From Nitrospinae bacterium RIFCSPLOWO2_12_FULL_45_22 (GTDB taxonomy: Bacteria; 2-12-FULL-45-22), in contig MHDQ01000115.1 in the NCBI GenBank assembly GCA_001803565.1, positions 1-14,605 on the forward strand: a stretch of DNA of 14,605 nucleotides, given 5' to 3'. Under the pieces are notes generated by a model. It had not been told where the DNA came from, did no database searches, and saw nothing but the letters and a program-made list of their open reading frames with translations. This document shows, piece by piece, positions 8,073 through 14,545 of the stretch; position 1 is the stretch's first letter, and every line of letters starts with the position of its first letter. The position numbers and the translations under genes were made by a program.

Positions 8073-8173
8073 GGTATGAAAGTGGTATGATAATGGCCTA
8101 GATAAAATTTGCCTGAAAAGAGACCTAATATCATTATATCAAGGCAAATTTTCTTGTCAATCAATGGTTAGGC
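8049..8173 (+). other. attI-like recombination region
   Basis: This stretch lies between intI and the first cassette. It contains the core site GTTAGGC (8167-8173), an exact GTTRRRY; recombination would cut after its G, so cassette 1 begins at 8168. Two nested inverted repeats lie upstream: GCCTTGATATA (8058-8068) with TATATCAAGGC (8135-8145), and AAAATTTGCC (8104-8113) with GGCAAATTTT (8143-8152). They are perfect over 11 and 10 bp. The repeats may be integrase binding sites, or RNA hairpins in the Pc leader; the inner stem ends in TTTT followed by CTT and could attenuate transcription. Confidence 0.65.
8065..8095 (-). promoter_or_regulatory. Possible intI promoter (Pint)
   Basis: On the minus strand TTATCA (about 8088-8093) and TATATA (about 8065-8070) are 17 bases apart and lie just upstream of the intI ATG. 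Both hexamers are only moderate matches. The direct repeat TGGTATGA (8072-8079 and 8083-8090) lies between them, 11 bases apart, and could be a protein binding site. No LexA-type CTG-N10-CAG box was seen. Confidence 0.3.
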
Positions 8174-8191
8174 TGGTCAATAGGACAAGCG

Positions 8192-8638
8192 ATGGAGTCA
8201 GCCAGACGCAAAAACGCAGGGGAGTGGGAGATCATGGATTACGAGATCTGGATGTTCCGGGCTCTCAGAAACCGGAAACTGCCTGTAGAAATGGCAGGAC
8301 GACCAGAATGGCAATACCTACGGAATGCCCTGACGGAGGCCATTGTCCTTCACACTCGAATTCTTGTGGAAATACTTCTTTCAAGAGGTGGAAGACCAGA
8401 CGACATCCAGCTCAAGCGTCTACTGCCATCATTCGCGTCAGACCATCTTCTGAGGCTCAAAACGGAATACGGGACAAGATCGGAGAAGAACTCCCCCTGC
8501 TGGAGATTCAACAAGCTCTTGGCACACGCAACGACCGAAAGATCCACCTGCCACGACTACAGCGATGCCATCAGGCAGCTGGACCCGATCATCGAACAGA
8601 TTTTGGCAGAGGTGGCATCGGTTCGCCCGATTCCGTGA
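8192..8638 (+). CDS. Hypothetical protein, integron cassette 1
   Basis: Function unknown. The 148-aa product is mostly helical and soluble, with no signal peptide or membrane segment. Conserved-looking parts are LRNALTEAIVLHTRILVEIL (about 43-62), then PDDIQLKRLLP and FNKLLAHATTER (about 106-117). That pattern, an asparagine/alanine-rich helix followed by a late LAH-TTER helix, recalls small HEPN-like helical proteins often found as single genes in environmental genomes. No RX4-6H motif is clear, so this is only a suggestion. ATG 8192 has AGGA at 8183-8186; ATG 8234 (start MDYEIWMF) also has a purine-rich GGGAG and may be the real start. A longer overlapping frame (8164-8670) crosses the attI core and is rejected. 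It is the sole gene of its cassette and is followed 11 bases later by attC1. Confidence 0.65.
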   Translation: MESARRKNAGEWEIMDYEIWMFRALRNRKLPVEMAGRPEWQYLRNALTEAIVLHTRILVEILLSRGGRPDDIQLKRLLPSFASDHLLRLKTEYGTRSEKNSPCWRFNKLLAHATTERSTCHDYSDAIRQLDPIIEQILAEVASVRPIP

Positions 8639-8647
8639 GACACAACA

Positions 8648-8742
8648 CCCTAACAACCACCTCAAGCTGACGGCTCGCCTGTCACAGCCCCTGCATCCGC
8701 AAGGCCTGCGCCAGGCGCCCGCAGCTTACGTGCACGTTATGC
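8648..8742 (+). other. attC site 1 (end of cassette 1)
   Basis: R'' is CCTAAC (8649-8654), complementary to the GTTAGG at the start of this cassette (8167-8172). L'' is CAAGCTGAC (8663-8671), and L' is GCAGCTTA (8721-8728). AAGCTG-C pairs with GCAGCTT, leaving one unpaired A, the extrahelical base typical of attC. An inner stem CGCCTG (8676-8681) with CAGGCG (8712-8717) forms the variable terminal structure. R' is GTTATGC (8736-8742), where cassette 2 joins. Confidence 0.88.
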
Positions 8743-8800
8743 CACCAAAAGCCCTATCGCATTACAAGAACGTATTGTCCGAAAAAAAACTACCACTATG

Positions 8801-8829
8801 TTGAAAAGTGTATCACTGGGTGTTATAGT
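8801..8829 (+). promoter_or_regulatory. Promoter of higBA, probably leaderless
   Basis: TTGAAA (8801-8806) and TATAGT (8824-8829) are separated by 17 bases. The expected start of transcription, about seven bases after the -10, falls on the ATG of the toxin gene at 8836. There is no Shine-Dalgarno sequence in front of that ATG. A small GTGTATCAC element (8808-8816) inside the spacer could be an antitoxin operator, but this is weak. Confidence 0.6.
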
Positions 8830-8835
8830 TTAAGC

Positions 8836-9204
8836 ATGAAAGAGTTAATGACAAAACATTTTTCAAAATGGGCATCCAAACAGAAAATTCCAAATAATGA
8901 ACTTGCCGTTGCCTTGGCAGAAGTTAAGGCCGGGAATTTCGAGGCAAACCTTGGTGGTCACATTTACAAAAAGAGAATCTGTTTTGAAGGGCAAGGCAAA
9001 AGTGGCGGTGGACGAACGATTATTTGCTACAAAAAAGATGATAGAGCCATTTTCATTCATGGCTTTGCCAAAAACGAAAAATCGAATTTGTCTCAAAAGG
9101 AACTTAATGCCTTCAAAGAATTAGCAAAAATTTTGCTTAGACTGTCGTCAGAAGAAATAACAATAGCCATAGAAAATGGAGATTTTATTGAGGTGAAATC
9201 ATGA
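8836..9204 (+). CDS. higB: HigB-2/RelE-family toxin
   Basis: Predicted ribosome-dependent mRNA endonuclease toxin of a type II toxin-antitoxin pair. The 122-aa product has the signature of the HigB-2/YgjN branch of the RelE superfamily (Pfam RelE, PF06296). This includes GQGKSGGGRTIICYKKDDRA (52-71), IFIHGFAKNEKSNLSQKEL (72-90), and a C-terminal helix with FKELAK. The alternative start ATG 8848 would remove four residues. The 3' end overlaps the antitoxin gene by ATGA, so translation is coupled. Toxin-first order is characteristic of higBA. The gene is AT-rich compared with the flanking cassettes. Such pairs are the commonest genes with their own promoter in integron arrays, where they are thought to prevent cassette loss. 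Confidence 0.85.
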   Translation: MKELMTKHFSKWASKQKIPNNELAVALAEVKAGNFEANLGGHIYKKRICFEGQGKSGGGRTIICYKKDDRAIFIHGFAKNEKSNLSQKELNAFKELAKILLRLSSEEITIAIENGDFIEVKS

Positions 9205-9506
9205 GAGAATCCATTGCAAAATCAATCACAAGCACAGTCAAAGACTTAAATAAAAGTGGATTGGTAGATGATATCACTATGAAAAATATTGAAAATCTCT
9301 GCCTTCCAGAGATACATGAATATAGTCCGGAAAAAATTGTTTCCATAAGAAAAAAATTCAGACTGAGCCAAGCCGCTTTAGCCAGCATTTTTAATATTAG
9401 TCCTTCAACCGTTCAAAAATGGGAACAGGGCAACAAAAAACCTACAGGTGCTTCAAAGAAATTATTAGATATTATGGAAAGAAAAGGCCTGGAAGCACTC
9501 ATCTAA
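9201..9506 (+). CDS. higA: HigA-type XRE-family antitoxin
   Basis: DNA-binding antitoxin that neutralises the preceding toxin and probably represses the shared promoter. The 101-aa product has an N-terminal region (1-48) that probably contacts the toxin, and a C-terminal helix-turn-helix. The latter is IVSIRKKFRLSQAALASIFN (about 48-67) followed by recognition helix SPSTVQKWEQGNKKPTG (69-85), typical of HTH_3/XRE antitoxins of the HigA-2 type. GAGGTG at 9190-9195, five bases before the ATG, lies within the toxin gene. The stop codon is followed six bases later by the attC2 R'' element, so the pair fills the cassette. Confidence 0.87.
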   Translation: MRESIAKSITSTVKDLNKSGLVDDITMKNIENLCLPEIHEYSPEKIVSIRKKFRLSQAALASIFNISPSTVQKWEQGNKKPTGASKKLLDIMERKGLEALI

Positions 9507-9512
9507 AAAATA

Positions 9513-9601
9513 GCATAACAAATCAGTGGAGCGGACAGCGAGTAGCTCGGGGCCTTGCCGGGCATGCTCTTTGGCGCTGCCGCTCACTTCTGTCGATATG
9601 C
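9513..9601 (+). other. attC site 2 (end of cassette 2)
   Basis: R'' is GCATAAC (9513-9519), the exact complement of the cassette-2 start GTTATGC (8736-8742). L'' is AGTGGAGCGGACAGCG (9525-9540) and L' is CGCTGCCGCTCACT (9575-9588). They pair completely apart from an extra G and an unpaired A in the L'' strand, the usual attC asymmetry. The R' position reads GATATGC (9595-9601) instead of GTTRRRY, a change at the second base. Cassette 3 would start at 9596. Confidence 0.88.
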
Positions 9602-9642
9602 CGCTTAACTCGACGAAAGGATTACGGAACAAAGGAGAATAG

Positions 9643-10215
9643 ATGTCATTCAGCACGAAACTAATATACCTGCTCAAAAGCGACCCGCGCTTTGTGGACG
9701 ATGAAGGTGAACTCGTCCTTGCCGCTGTGCAAGACCGCGCGTGGAAAATTAACCGCGACCTTGTGACGTTGCTCCTTTCAGATAAAGAAATTAAGGCCAA
9801 GTTCTTCGATGAAATCGAAGGGCATTGGATTTTAAACCTCAACACTTTTATTGACTATATCGCTCAAAAGAATTTTCTGGATAACTCCTATACCCGCTTT
9901 CGCAATCGCATCGGGCTGACGATTGGCGGCAAATACCTGCGCGAGCGCGGCGAAGTGGCGCTGGTCTGGCCCTACAAGGACTGCGTGCTGGAAGGCGGGC
10001 AGATGAAGGAAGAAGAAAAGCGCAAGGAGATTTTTTTCAACGAAGTGCTGGCGCAGGATGAGATCAACCGCCTGCTCGACCCGAAAGTGTTGACTAACCT
10101 TGTACGCTACAAGGCAAAGGGCAAAGAGAAGGTAAAGGACTTCAAGCGCGATGAAAACGGCGTCATCCGCGAAAACCTGATTATCAAAGGCAAGAACAGA
10201 ACTATGTATACGTGA
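9643..10215 (+). pseudogene. mod: Type III methyltransferase Mod, N-terminal fragment
   Basis: This is the N-terminal part of the type III restriction-modification methyltransferase, which would both recognise the site and transfer a methyl group to adenine. Residues 1-185 match the family start: SDPRFVDDEGELVLAAVQDR (14-33), then FRNRIGLTIGGKYL and the run to ENLIIKGKN. In intact Mod proteins the latter leads within about 25 residues to IDPPYNTG. Here the sequence instead departs after KGKN near 10197 and stops at 10215. AAAGGAG (9631-9637) lies five bases before the ATG. This is the first gene of cassette 3 and has no promoter of its own that I can see. The missing segment carries the catalytic DPPY motif (motif IV). 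Confidence 0.88.
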
Positions 10216-10382
10216 TGAATGCTATGGATAAGGGAAAATATATTAAGGAAATAAATGGTGGGAAAACTGGAAGCATTAAAGTTTTTACACATACAAAATT
10301 TGATTGTCATAAGCTTGACCGCAAGGACAGAATAGAAAATAATTACAAAAAATCATTTGATAAAATTTTTATTTTAGATTGA
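10215..10382 (+). pseudogene. mod: Mod target-recognition fragment
   Basis: A 55-codon frame continues the broken methyltransferase. Read back through the first break in this frame it gives NYVYVMNAMDKGKYIKEING and then GSIKVFTHTKF, ending NNYKKSFDKIFILD. This resembles the central target-recognition region of type III Mod proteins, where GKYIK and DKIF strings recur. The N-terminal fragment lies in a different frame, and the C-terminal half in a third. The ATG at 10215 overlaps the TGA of the upstream fragment by chance (TGATG) and has no good ribosome binding site. The segment is strongly AT-rich: a hand count gives about 30% G+C over 10201-10260. Confidence 0.65.
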
Positions 10383-10402
10383 CGAATCCACAAGGAGGCT
10401 TA

Positions 10403-11227
10403 ATGAAACGAATCATCCCGCAGCTTCCTAAAGGATTTGTATCTATTGAATACACTCCAACAAAGGGTCGGAATAAAGGTCAGATTTATCGTGCTTACTT
10501 TATAGATCAATCACTTGTTGTTTGGTTCAGAGATTCAGCAAAGATGGAAAACGGCACATTAATAAAACTTATCAAGATGTCAAATCTCTGGATTGACAAT
10601 TTATTCCAAGGTATCGCTAAAGAAGGTTCTGTCGAACTAAAAGCTGGCAAAAAACCTGAGGCGTTATTGCAAAAAATTATAGAAATAGGATCAAAACCAG
10701 GTGACCTTATTTTTGATTATCACGTAGGGAGTGGAACTACATGTGCAGTGGCTCATAAATTGGGACGCAGATATGTTGGTATTGAACAACTCGATTACGG
10801 GAAGAACAATTGCGTTGTGCGGCTTCAGAACGTTATAAATGGTGACCAAACAGGTATTTCCAAATCCGTCAACTGGCAGGGCGGCGGAGATTTCATCTAC
10901 TGTGAACTGATGAAATACAACGAAGCCTTCATGGAGCGCATTCAAGCCGCCAAGACTAGCAAAGAACTCCTAAAAATCTGGCGCGAAATGGCGGAAGGTT
11001 CATTCTTGAATTGGTATGTCAACCCCGCAATGCCCGAAGAAGCGGTCAAGGATTTTGAAGAACTCGGCAAGGACGAGAACGGGCTTGAAAAGCAAAAACG
11101 CCTGCTGGCGGAACTGCTGGATAAAAACCAGTTGTACGTGAATCTCTCCGAGATAGACGACTCGCAATTCAACGTCAGCAAAGAAGATAAGGCGTTGAAC
11201 AAGGCGTTTTATGGAGACAACCGATGA
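10403..11227 (+). pseudogene. mod: Type III methyltransferase Mod, C-terminal half
   Basis: This is the C-terminal half of Mod, 274 aa from ATG 10403. It contains PKGFVSIEYTPTKGRNKGQI, the SAM-binding motif I as DYHVGSGTTCAVAHKLGRRY, EQLDYGKNN, and the conserved tail VNWQGGGDFIYCEL, then EGSFLNWYVNP and NKAFYGD. Beta-class methyltransferases place DPPY before motif I, and no DPPY exists anywhere upstream, so this half cannot methylate. AAGGAGG (10392-10398) stands four bases before the ATG. It may allow separate translation as a remnant, or the frame was once continuous through 10380. The open frame extends back to TTG 10379. The 3' end overlaps the next gene by ATGA. Base composition returns to about 48-50% G+C after roughly 10870. 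Confidence 0.88.
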
Positions 11228-11637
11228 GCGACCAGGACATCCGTTGGATACAGCGATACAATCATTATACTCAGGCGCTTGCTCAATTGACAAAATTCAT
11301 CGAAAAAGGTGAATTGAATGAGCTGGAAAAACAAGGGTTGATTCAGGCGTTTGAATATTCCTACGAATTGGCCTGGAACACTATCAAAGATTATTTCGAA
11401 GCCCAGGGCGAAACCGACATCCACGGCAGTCGCGACGCCTTTCGTTTGGCATTCAGACGAGGGCTGATTGAGGACGGCAAAACATGGATGGATATGATTA
11501 AGAGCCGCACTTTGACATCTCACACTTATAATGAAGACCTCGCCGAAGAGATTTCCACCGCAATCGTCAACAGGTATTTTTCAGAGTTTGTTGCGCTGCG
11601 GACTAAATTGCAAAATCTTAAGGATAAGAACTATTGA
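11224..11637 (+). CDS. hepT: HepT-like HEPN protein (HI0074 family)
   Basis: Member of the nucleotidyltransferase substrate-binding family (HI0074, Pfam PF08780), a four-helix HEPN relative. The 137-aa product contains SRTLTSHTY (94-102), an exact RX4HXY motif (R95, H100, Y102), the RNase motif of HepT toxins. In the studied MntA-HepT systems the partner nucleotidyltransferase adds AMP to the tyrosine of this motif and silences the toxin; the tyrosine is present here. The start overlaps the mod stop by ATGA and the stop overlaps the next gene by TGATG, so all four genes are translationally linked. The family could also act without RNase activity, so the toxin role is inferred from the motif. 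Confidence 0.87.
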   Translation: MSDQDIRWIQRYNHYTQALAQLTKFIEKGELNELEKQGLIQAFEYSYELAWNTIKDYFEAQGETDIHGSRDAFRLAFRRGLIEDGKTWMDMIKSRTLTSHTYNEDLAEEISTAIVNRYFSEFVALRTKLQNLKDKNY

Positions 11638-11969
11638 TGCGCCGTTTCGGGCTTGAAGAAAACGATATACAGGCCATTTGCTCCGTATTTGCCCGCCATC
11701 CGCAGGTGGATCAAGCGATCCTGTACGGCTCGCGCGCCAAAGGGGATTACAAAAACGGGTCGGATATTGACTTGACCCTGCTGGGCAGCGAAGACCTGAC
11801 GCTAAAGGCGCTTTATCGCATCATGGACGACATCGACGATCTGCTTCTGCCCTACACGTTCGACCTGTCCATCTTTCAACACATCAGCGACCCCGATGTG
11901 ATTGACCACATCCGGCGCGTCGGCGTTGTGTTCTACGAGAAGGGCGAGGTCGTCCCTGAGCCGGCGTAA
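11637..11969 (+). CDS. mntA: MntA-like minimal nucleotidyltransferase (HI0073 family)
   Basis: Partner of the preceding HEPN gene; predicted to transfer AMP from ATP to it, as the antitoxin of an MNT/HEPN pair. The 110-aa product shows the polymerase-beta fold motif GSRAKGDYKNGSDID (31-45), exactly GSX10DXD, with metal ligands D44 and D46. A third carboxylate D76 lies in YTFDLSIF. All catalytic residues of the MNT family are therefore visible. An in-frame TTG one codon earlier (11634) is possible, but ATG 11637 overlaps the upstream stop in the common TGATG form. Res starts 11 bases after the stop. The product is soluble and single-domain. Confidence 0.88.
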   Translation: MRRFGLEENDIQAICSVFARHPQVDQAILYGSRAKGDYKNGSDIDLTLLGSEDLTLKALYRIMDDIDDLLLPYTFDLSIFQHISDPDVIDHIRRVGVVFYEKGEVVPEPA

Positions 11970-11980
11970 TAGGAAAAAAC

Positions 11981-14545
11981 ATGCCTGAGCAATTTCTGTA
12001 TGAACGTCTTGACGCGGCGTCCAGCATGGGCTTTCTCAAAAAGGAAGTCCCCGATAGCGTGGCGCAAAACCTGAACCCCAAATACGAACTGCGCCCCTAT
12101 CAGGTGGACGCGTTTGCGCGCTTTTTCCATTGCTATAAAAACGACTTTCCCAACAAAGCCTATCCCCTGCACTTGCTCTTCAACATGGCAACGGGGAGCG
12201 GCAAAACGCTCATCATGGCGGGGCTGATTCTCTATCTCTACGAGCAGGGCTGCCGCAATTTCCTGTTCTTCGTCAATTCTACCAACATTATCGAAAAGAC
12301 CAAAGACAACTTTCTCAACCCTGCCGGCATCAAGTACCTGTTCAATTCGGATATCAACATTGGCAACCGCCGCGTGCGCGTCACGCCAGTGGAGAACTTT
12401 GAAGCGGTCAATCCCGCCGACATCAACATCTGCTTCACCACGATTCAAAAACTCCACTCCGACCTGACCAGCGAAAAGGAAAACACCCTGACCTTTGAAG
12501 ACTTTCACAAGCATCGCGTTGTCTTGATTGCCGATGAAGCCCATCACATGAACGTCAAGACCAAGGCGCAAGGCGAACTGTTCGAGAGTTGGGAAAACAC
12601 CGTCGAGCGTATCTTTACGCAGAATGAACACAATCTCCTGCTGGAATTCACTGCCACGCACGATTACGCCACGCCCGCGATGGTGGAAAAATACCGCAAC
12701 AAGGTCATCATCCGCTACGACCTGCTCCAATTCCGCAACGACCGTTTTTCAAAGGATGTCGTCATCGTTCAATCGGATTTTGACCAGCGGGAGCGCCTCC
12801 TGCAAGCCTTGGTTCTCAGCCAGTATAAGCAACAAGTGGCGGCGAAATACCGCATCAACCTTAAGCCTGTGATTTTGTTCAAAGCCCAGCGCACCATCGC
12901 GCAGTCGCAGGAGAACAAAGCCGAATTTCACAAACTCATTGACGCTCTTACGGCAAAGCACATCGCCCGCATCCGCAAATCGAACATCCCGCTTGTTCAA
13001 CGCGCATTTCGGTTCTTTGACGAACACCGCATCAGCGACGAGCAACTGGTGGAACGACTGAAGCGGGAATTTCACCCTGATTTTTGCCTGTCGGTGAACG
13101 ACGAGAAAGAAAAAGAGAACTATCAAATTCTCGTCAACACGCTGGAAGATAATACCAACCGTATTCGCGCCATCTTCGCCGTGCAGAAACTGAACGAAGG
13201 CTGGGACGTGCTGAACCTGTTCGATATTGTCCGCTGTTACGAAGCGCGCGACACGGGCAGAGCAAAAATCGGCACAACCACGATATCCGAAGCGCAGCTT
13301 ATCGGGCGCGGGGCGCGTTACTTCCCCTTTGTTCTGCCGTCCAGTAATGACCGTTTCCGCCGCAAATTTGACGGCGACCTGGAACACGAACTGCGCGTGC
13401 TGGAAGAACTGCATTACCACAGCATCAACGACTCGCGCTACATTGCCGAAATTCGTCAGGCGCTCATCGAACAGGGCATGATGGACGAAGGCGAAGTGAC
13501 CCGCGAACTGAAACTGAAAGAGTCGTTCAAGAAAACGCAATTTTACAAGTATGGGATTGTATGGCTCAACGAACGCCGTCCCAAAGATTATCAGCGCGTC
13601 CGCTCCTTTGCCGATTTAGGCGTGAAGAAGCGAAATTACACCCACTTCATCGCCACAGGTCACGGCGGCGCGACCGTCGCGCTGGAGAACGGGGAAAAAG
13701 GCTTGGTGGTGAAAGACGAAACCCGCCAGGACGTGAAGGTGCAGGACATCGAGCGCAACATTATTCAATCCGCCCTCGCACGCAATCCGTTTTTCACCTT
13801 TGCAACGCTCAAACGCTATTTCCCCCATCTTCCATCCGTGCGCGACCTTATCGCATCGGACGATTATCTCGGCGGACTGGAAATCACCTTTCAGGGCAAT
13901 GTGCAAGGGCTGGACGAAAACCGACTTGAAAAACTCGCCGCGATGTCAGGCTTGCTGAGTCAAATCGAATCAGAAATTCGCGCCAACGTCACCGACTACG
14001 AAGGCACGCGCGACTTCAGGCGCGATTGGGTGCGTGAAGTCTTCAAGGACAAAGTTTTGAAATTCGACCCTCAGAATCCGCGCGCCGCAGACGACGCACA
14101 GTTTGAGCATTTCGTTTCTGCCAAAGATTGGTTTGCCTTCAACACCGTTTATGGCACAAGCGAAGAAAAAGCCTTTGTGCGTATGCTGGACAGGCAAATG
14201 CAAAAACTACAAACGCAATACGAGCAAATCTATCTTCTGCGCAATGAAGGGCATTTTGCTATCTACAACTATGCCGATGGTCAAGCCTTTCAACCAGATT
14301 TTGTATTGTTCCTGCGCGAGAATAGCGGCGAATTGCTTATTTACCAGCTTTTCATCGAGCCGAAAGGGAGACACCTCAAAGAGCATGACCGCTGGAAAGA
14401 GACTTTTCTGAAAGAAATCACCAGCGAGTTTGGCGGTAGACCGCTGACGTTTGAAGACAAGAAATACCGCTTGATTGGCGTGCCGTTCTACAACAACGAA
14501 GACGAAAATCAATTCAGGACAAGCCTTGAGTCTGTGTTGAATTAG
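11981..14545 (+). CDS. res: Type III restriction endonuclease, Res subunit
   Basis: ATP-dependent translocase/endonuclease that cleaves DNA when two Mod-Res complexes meet; it normally depends on Mod for site recognition. The 854-aa product is complete. Superfamily 2 helicase motifs in order are ATGSGKT (70-76, Walker A), DEAHH (185-189, Walker B), EFTATHD (222-228, motif III), NEGWDV (405-410) and SEAQLIGRGARYFPF (436-450, motif VI). The C-terminal nuclease has QPDFVLF (D773) and FIEPKGRHLKEHDRWKETF (E793, K795), the usual PD-EXK of the family. ATG 11981 follows AGGA at 11971-11974. With mod broken, Res has no DNA-recognition partner in this window and is probably inert unless Mod is supplied from elsewhere. 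Codon use is GC-rich and unlike the left half of the window. Confidence 0.96.
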   Translation: MPEQFLYERLDAASSMGFLKKEVPDSVAQNLNPKYELRPYQVDAFARFFHCYKNDFPNKAYPLHLLFNMATGSGKTLIMAGLILYLYEQGCRNFLFFVNSTNIIEKTKDNFLNPAGIKYLFNSDINIGNRRVRVTPVENFEAVNPADINICFTTIQKLHSDLTSEKENTLTFEDFHKHRVVLIADEAHHMNVKTKAQGELFESWENTVERIFTQNEHNLLLEFTATHDYATPAMVEKYRNKVIIRYDLLQFRNDRFSKDVVIVQSDFDQRERLLQALVLSQYKQQVAAKYRINLKPVILFKAQRTIAQSQENKAEFHKLIDALTAKHIARIRKSNIPLVQRAFRFFDEHRISDEQLVERLKREFHPDFCLSVNDEKEKENYQILVNTLEDNTNRIRAIFAVQKLNEGWDVLNLFDIVRCYEARDTGRAKIGTTTISEAQLIGRGARYFPFVLPSSNDRFRRKFDGDLEHELRVLEELHYHSINDSRYIAEIRQALIEQGMMDEGEVTRELKLKESFKKTQFYKYGIVWLNERRPKDYQRVRSFADLGVKKRNYTHFIATGHGGATVALENGEKGLVVKDETRQDVKVQDIERNIIQSALARNPFFTFATLKRYFPHLPSVRDLIASDDYLGGLEITFQGNVQGLDENRLEKLAAMSGLLSQIESEIRANVTDYEGTRDFRRDWVREVFKDKVLKFDPQNPRAADDAQFEHFVSAKDWFAFNTVYGTSEEKAFVRMLDRQMQKLQTQYEQIYLLRNEGHFAIYNYADGQAFQPDFVLFLRENSGELLIYQLFIEPKGRHLKEHDRWKETFLKEITSEFGGRPLTFEDKKYRLIGVPFYNNEDENQFRTSLESVLN

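Noticed and set aside
8164-8670. A 168-codon frame overlapping the cassette-1 gene
   Set aside because: It starts inside the attI core and ends inside attC1, and its arginine- and proline-rich product looks like a shadow of the 8192-8638 frame.
9513-9601. Transcription terminator of higBA
   Set aside because: The long paired structure has no T-run, and its R''/L''/L'/R' layout with an unpaired A fits attC instead.
10403-11227. An intact stand-alone DNA methyltransferase with its own ribosome binding site
   Set aside because: It has motif I but no DPPY motif, and it corresponds only to the C-terminal half of a type III Mod.
11933-13540. Two long minus-strand frames (about 265 codons each) opposite res
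   Set aside because: They are antisense to a clearly conserved helicase-nuclease and contain no recognisable motifs; GC-rich codon use on the plus strand explains them.
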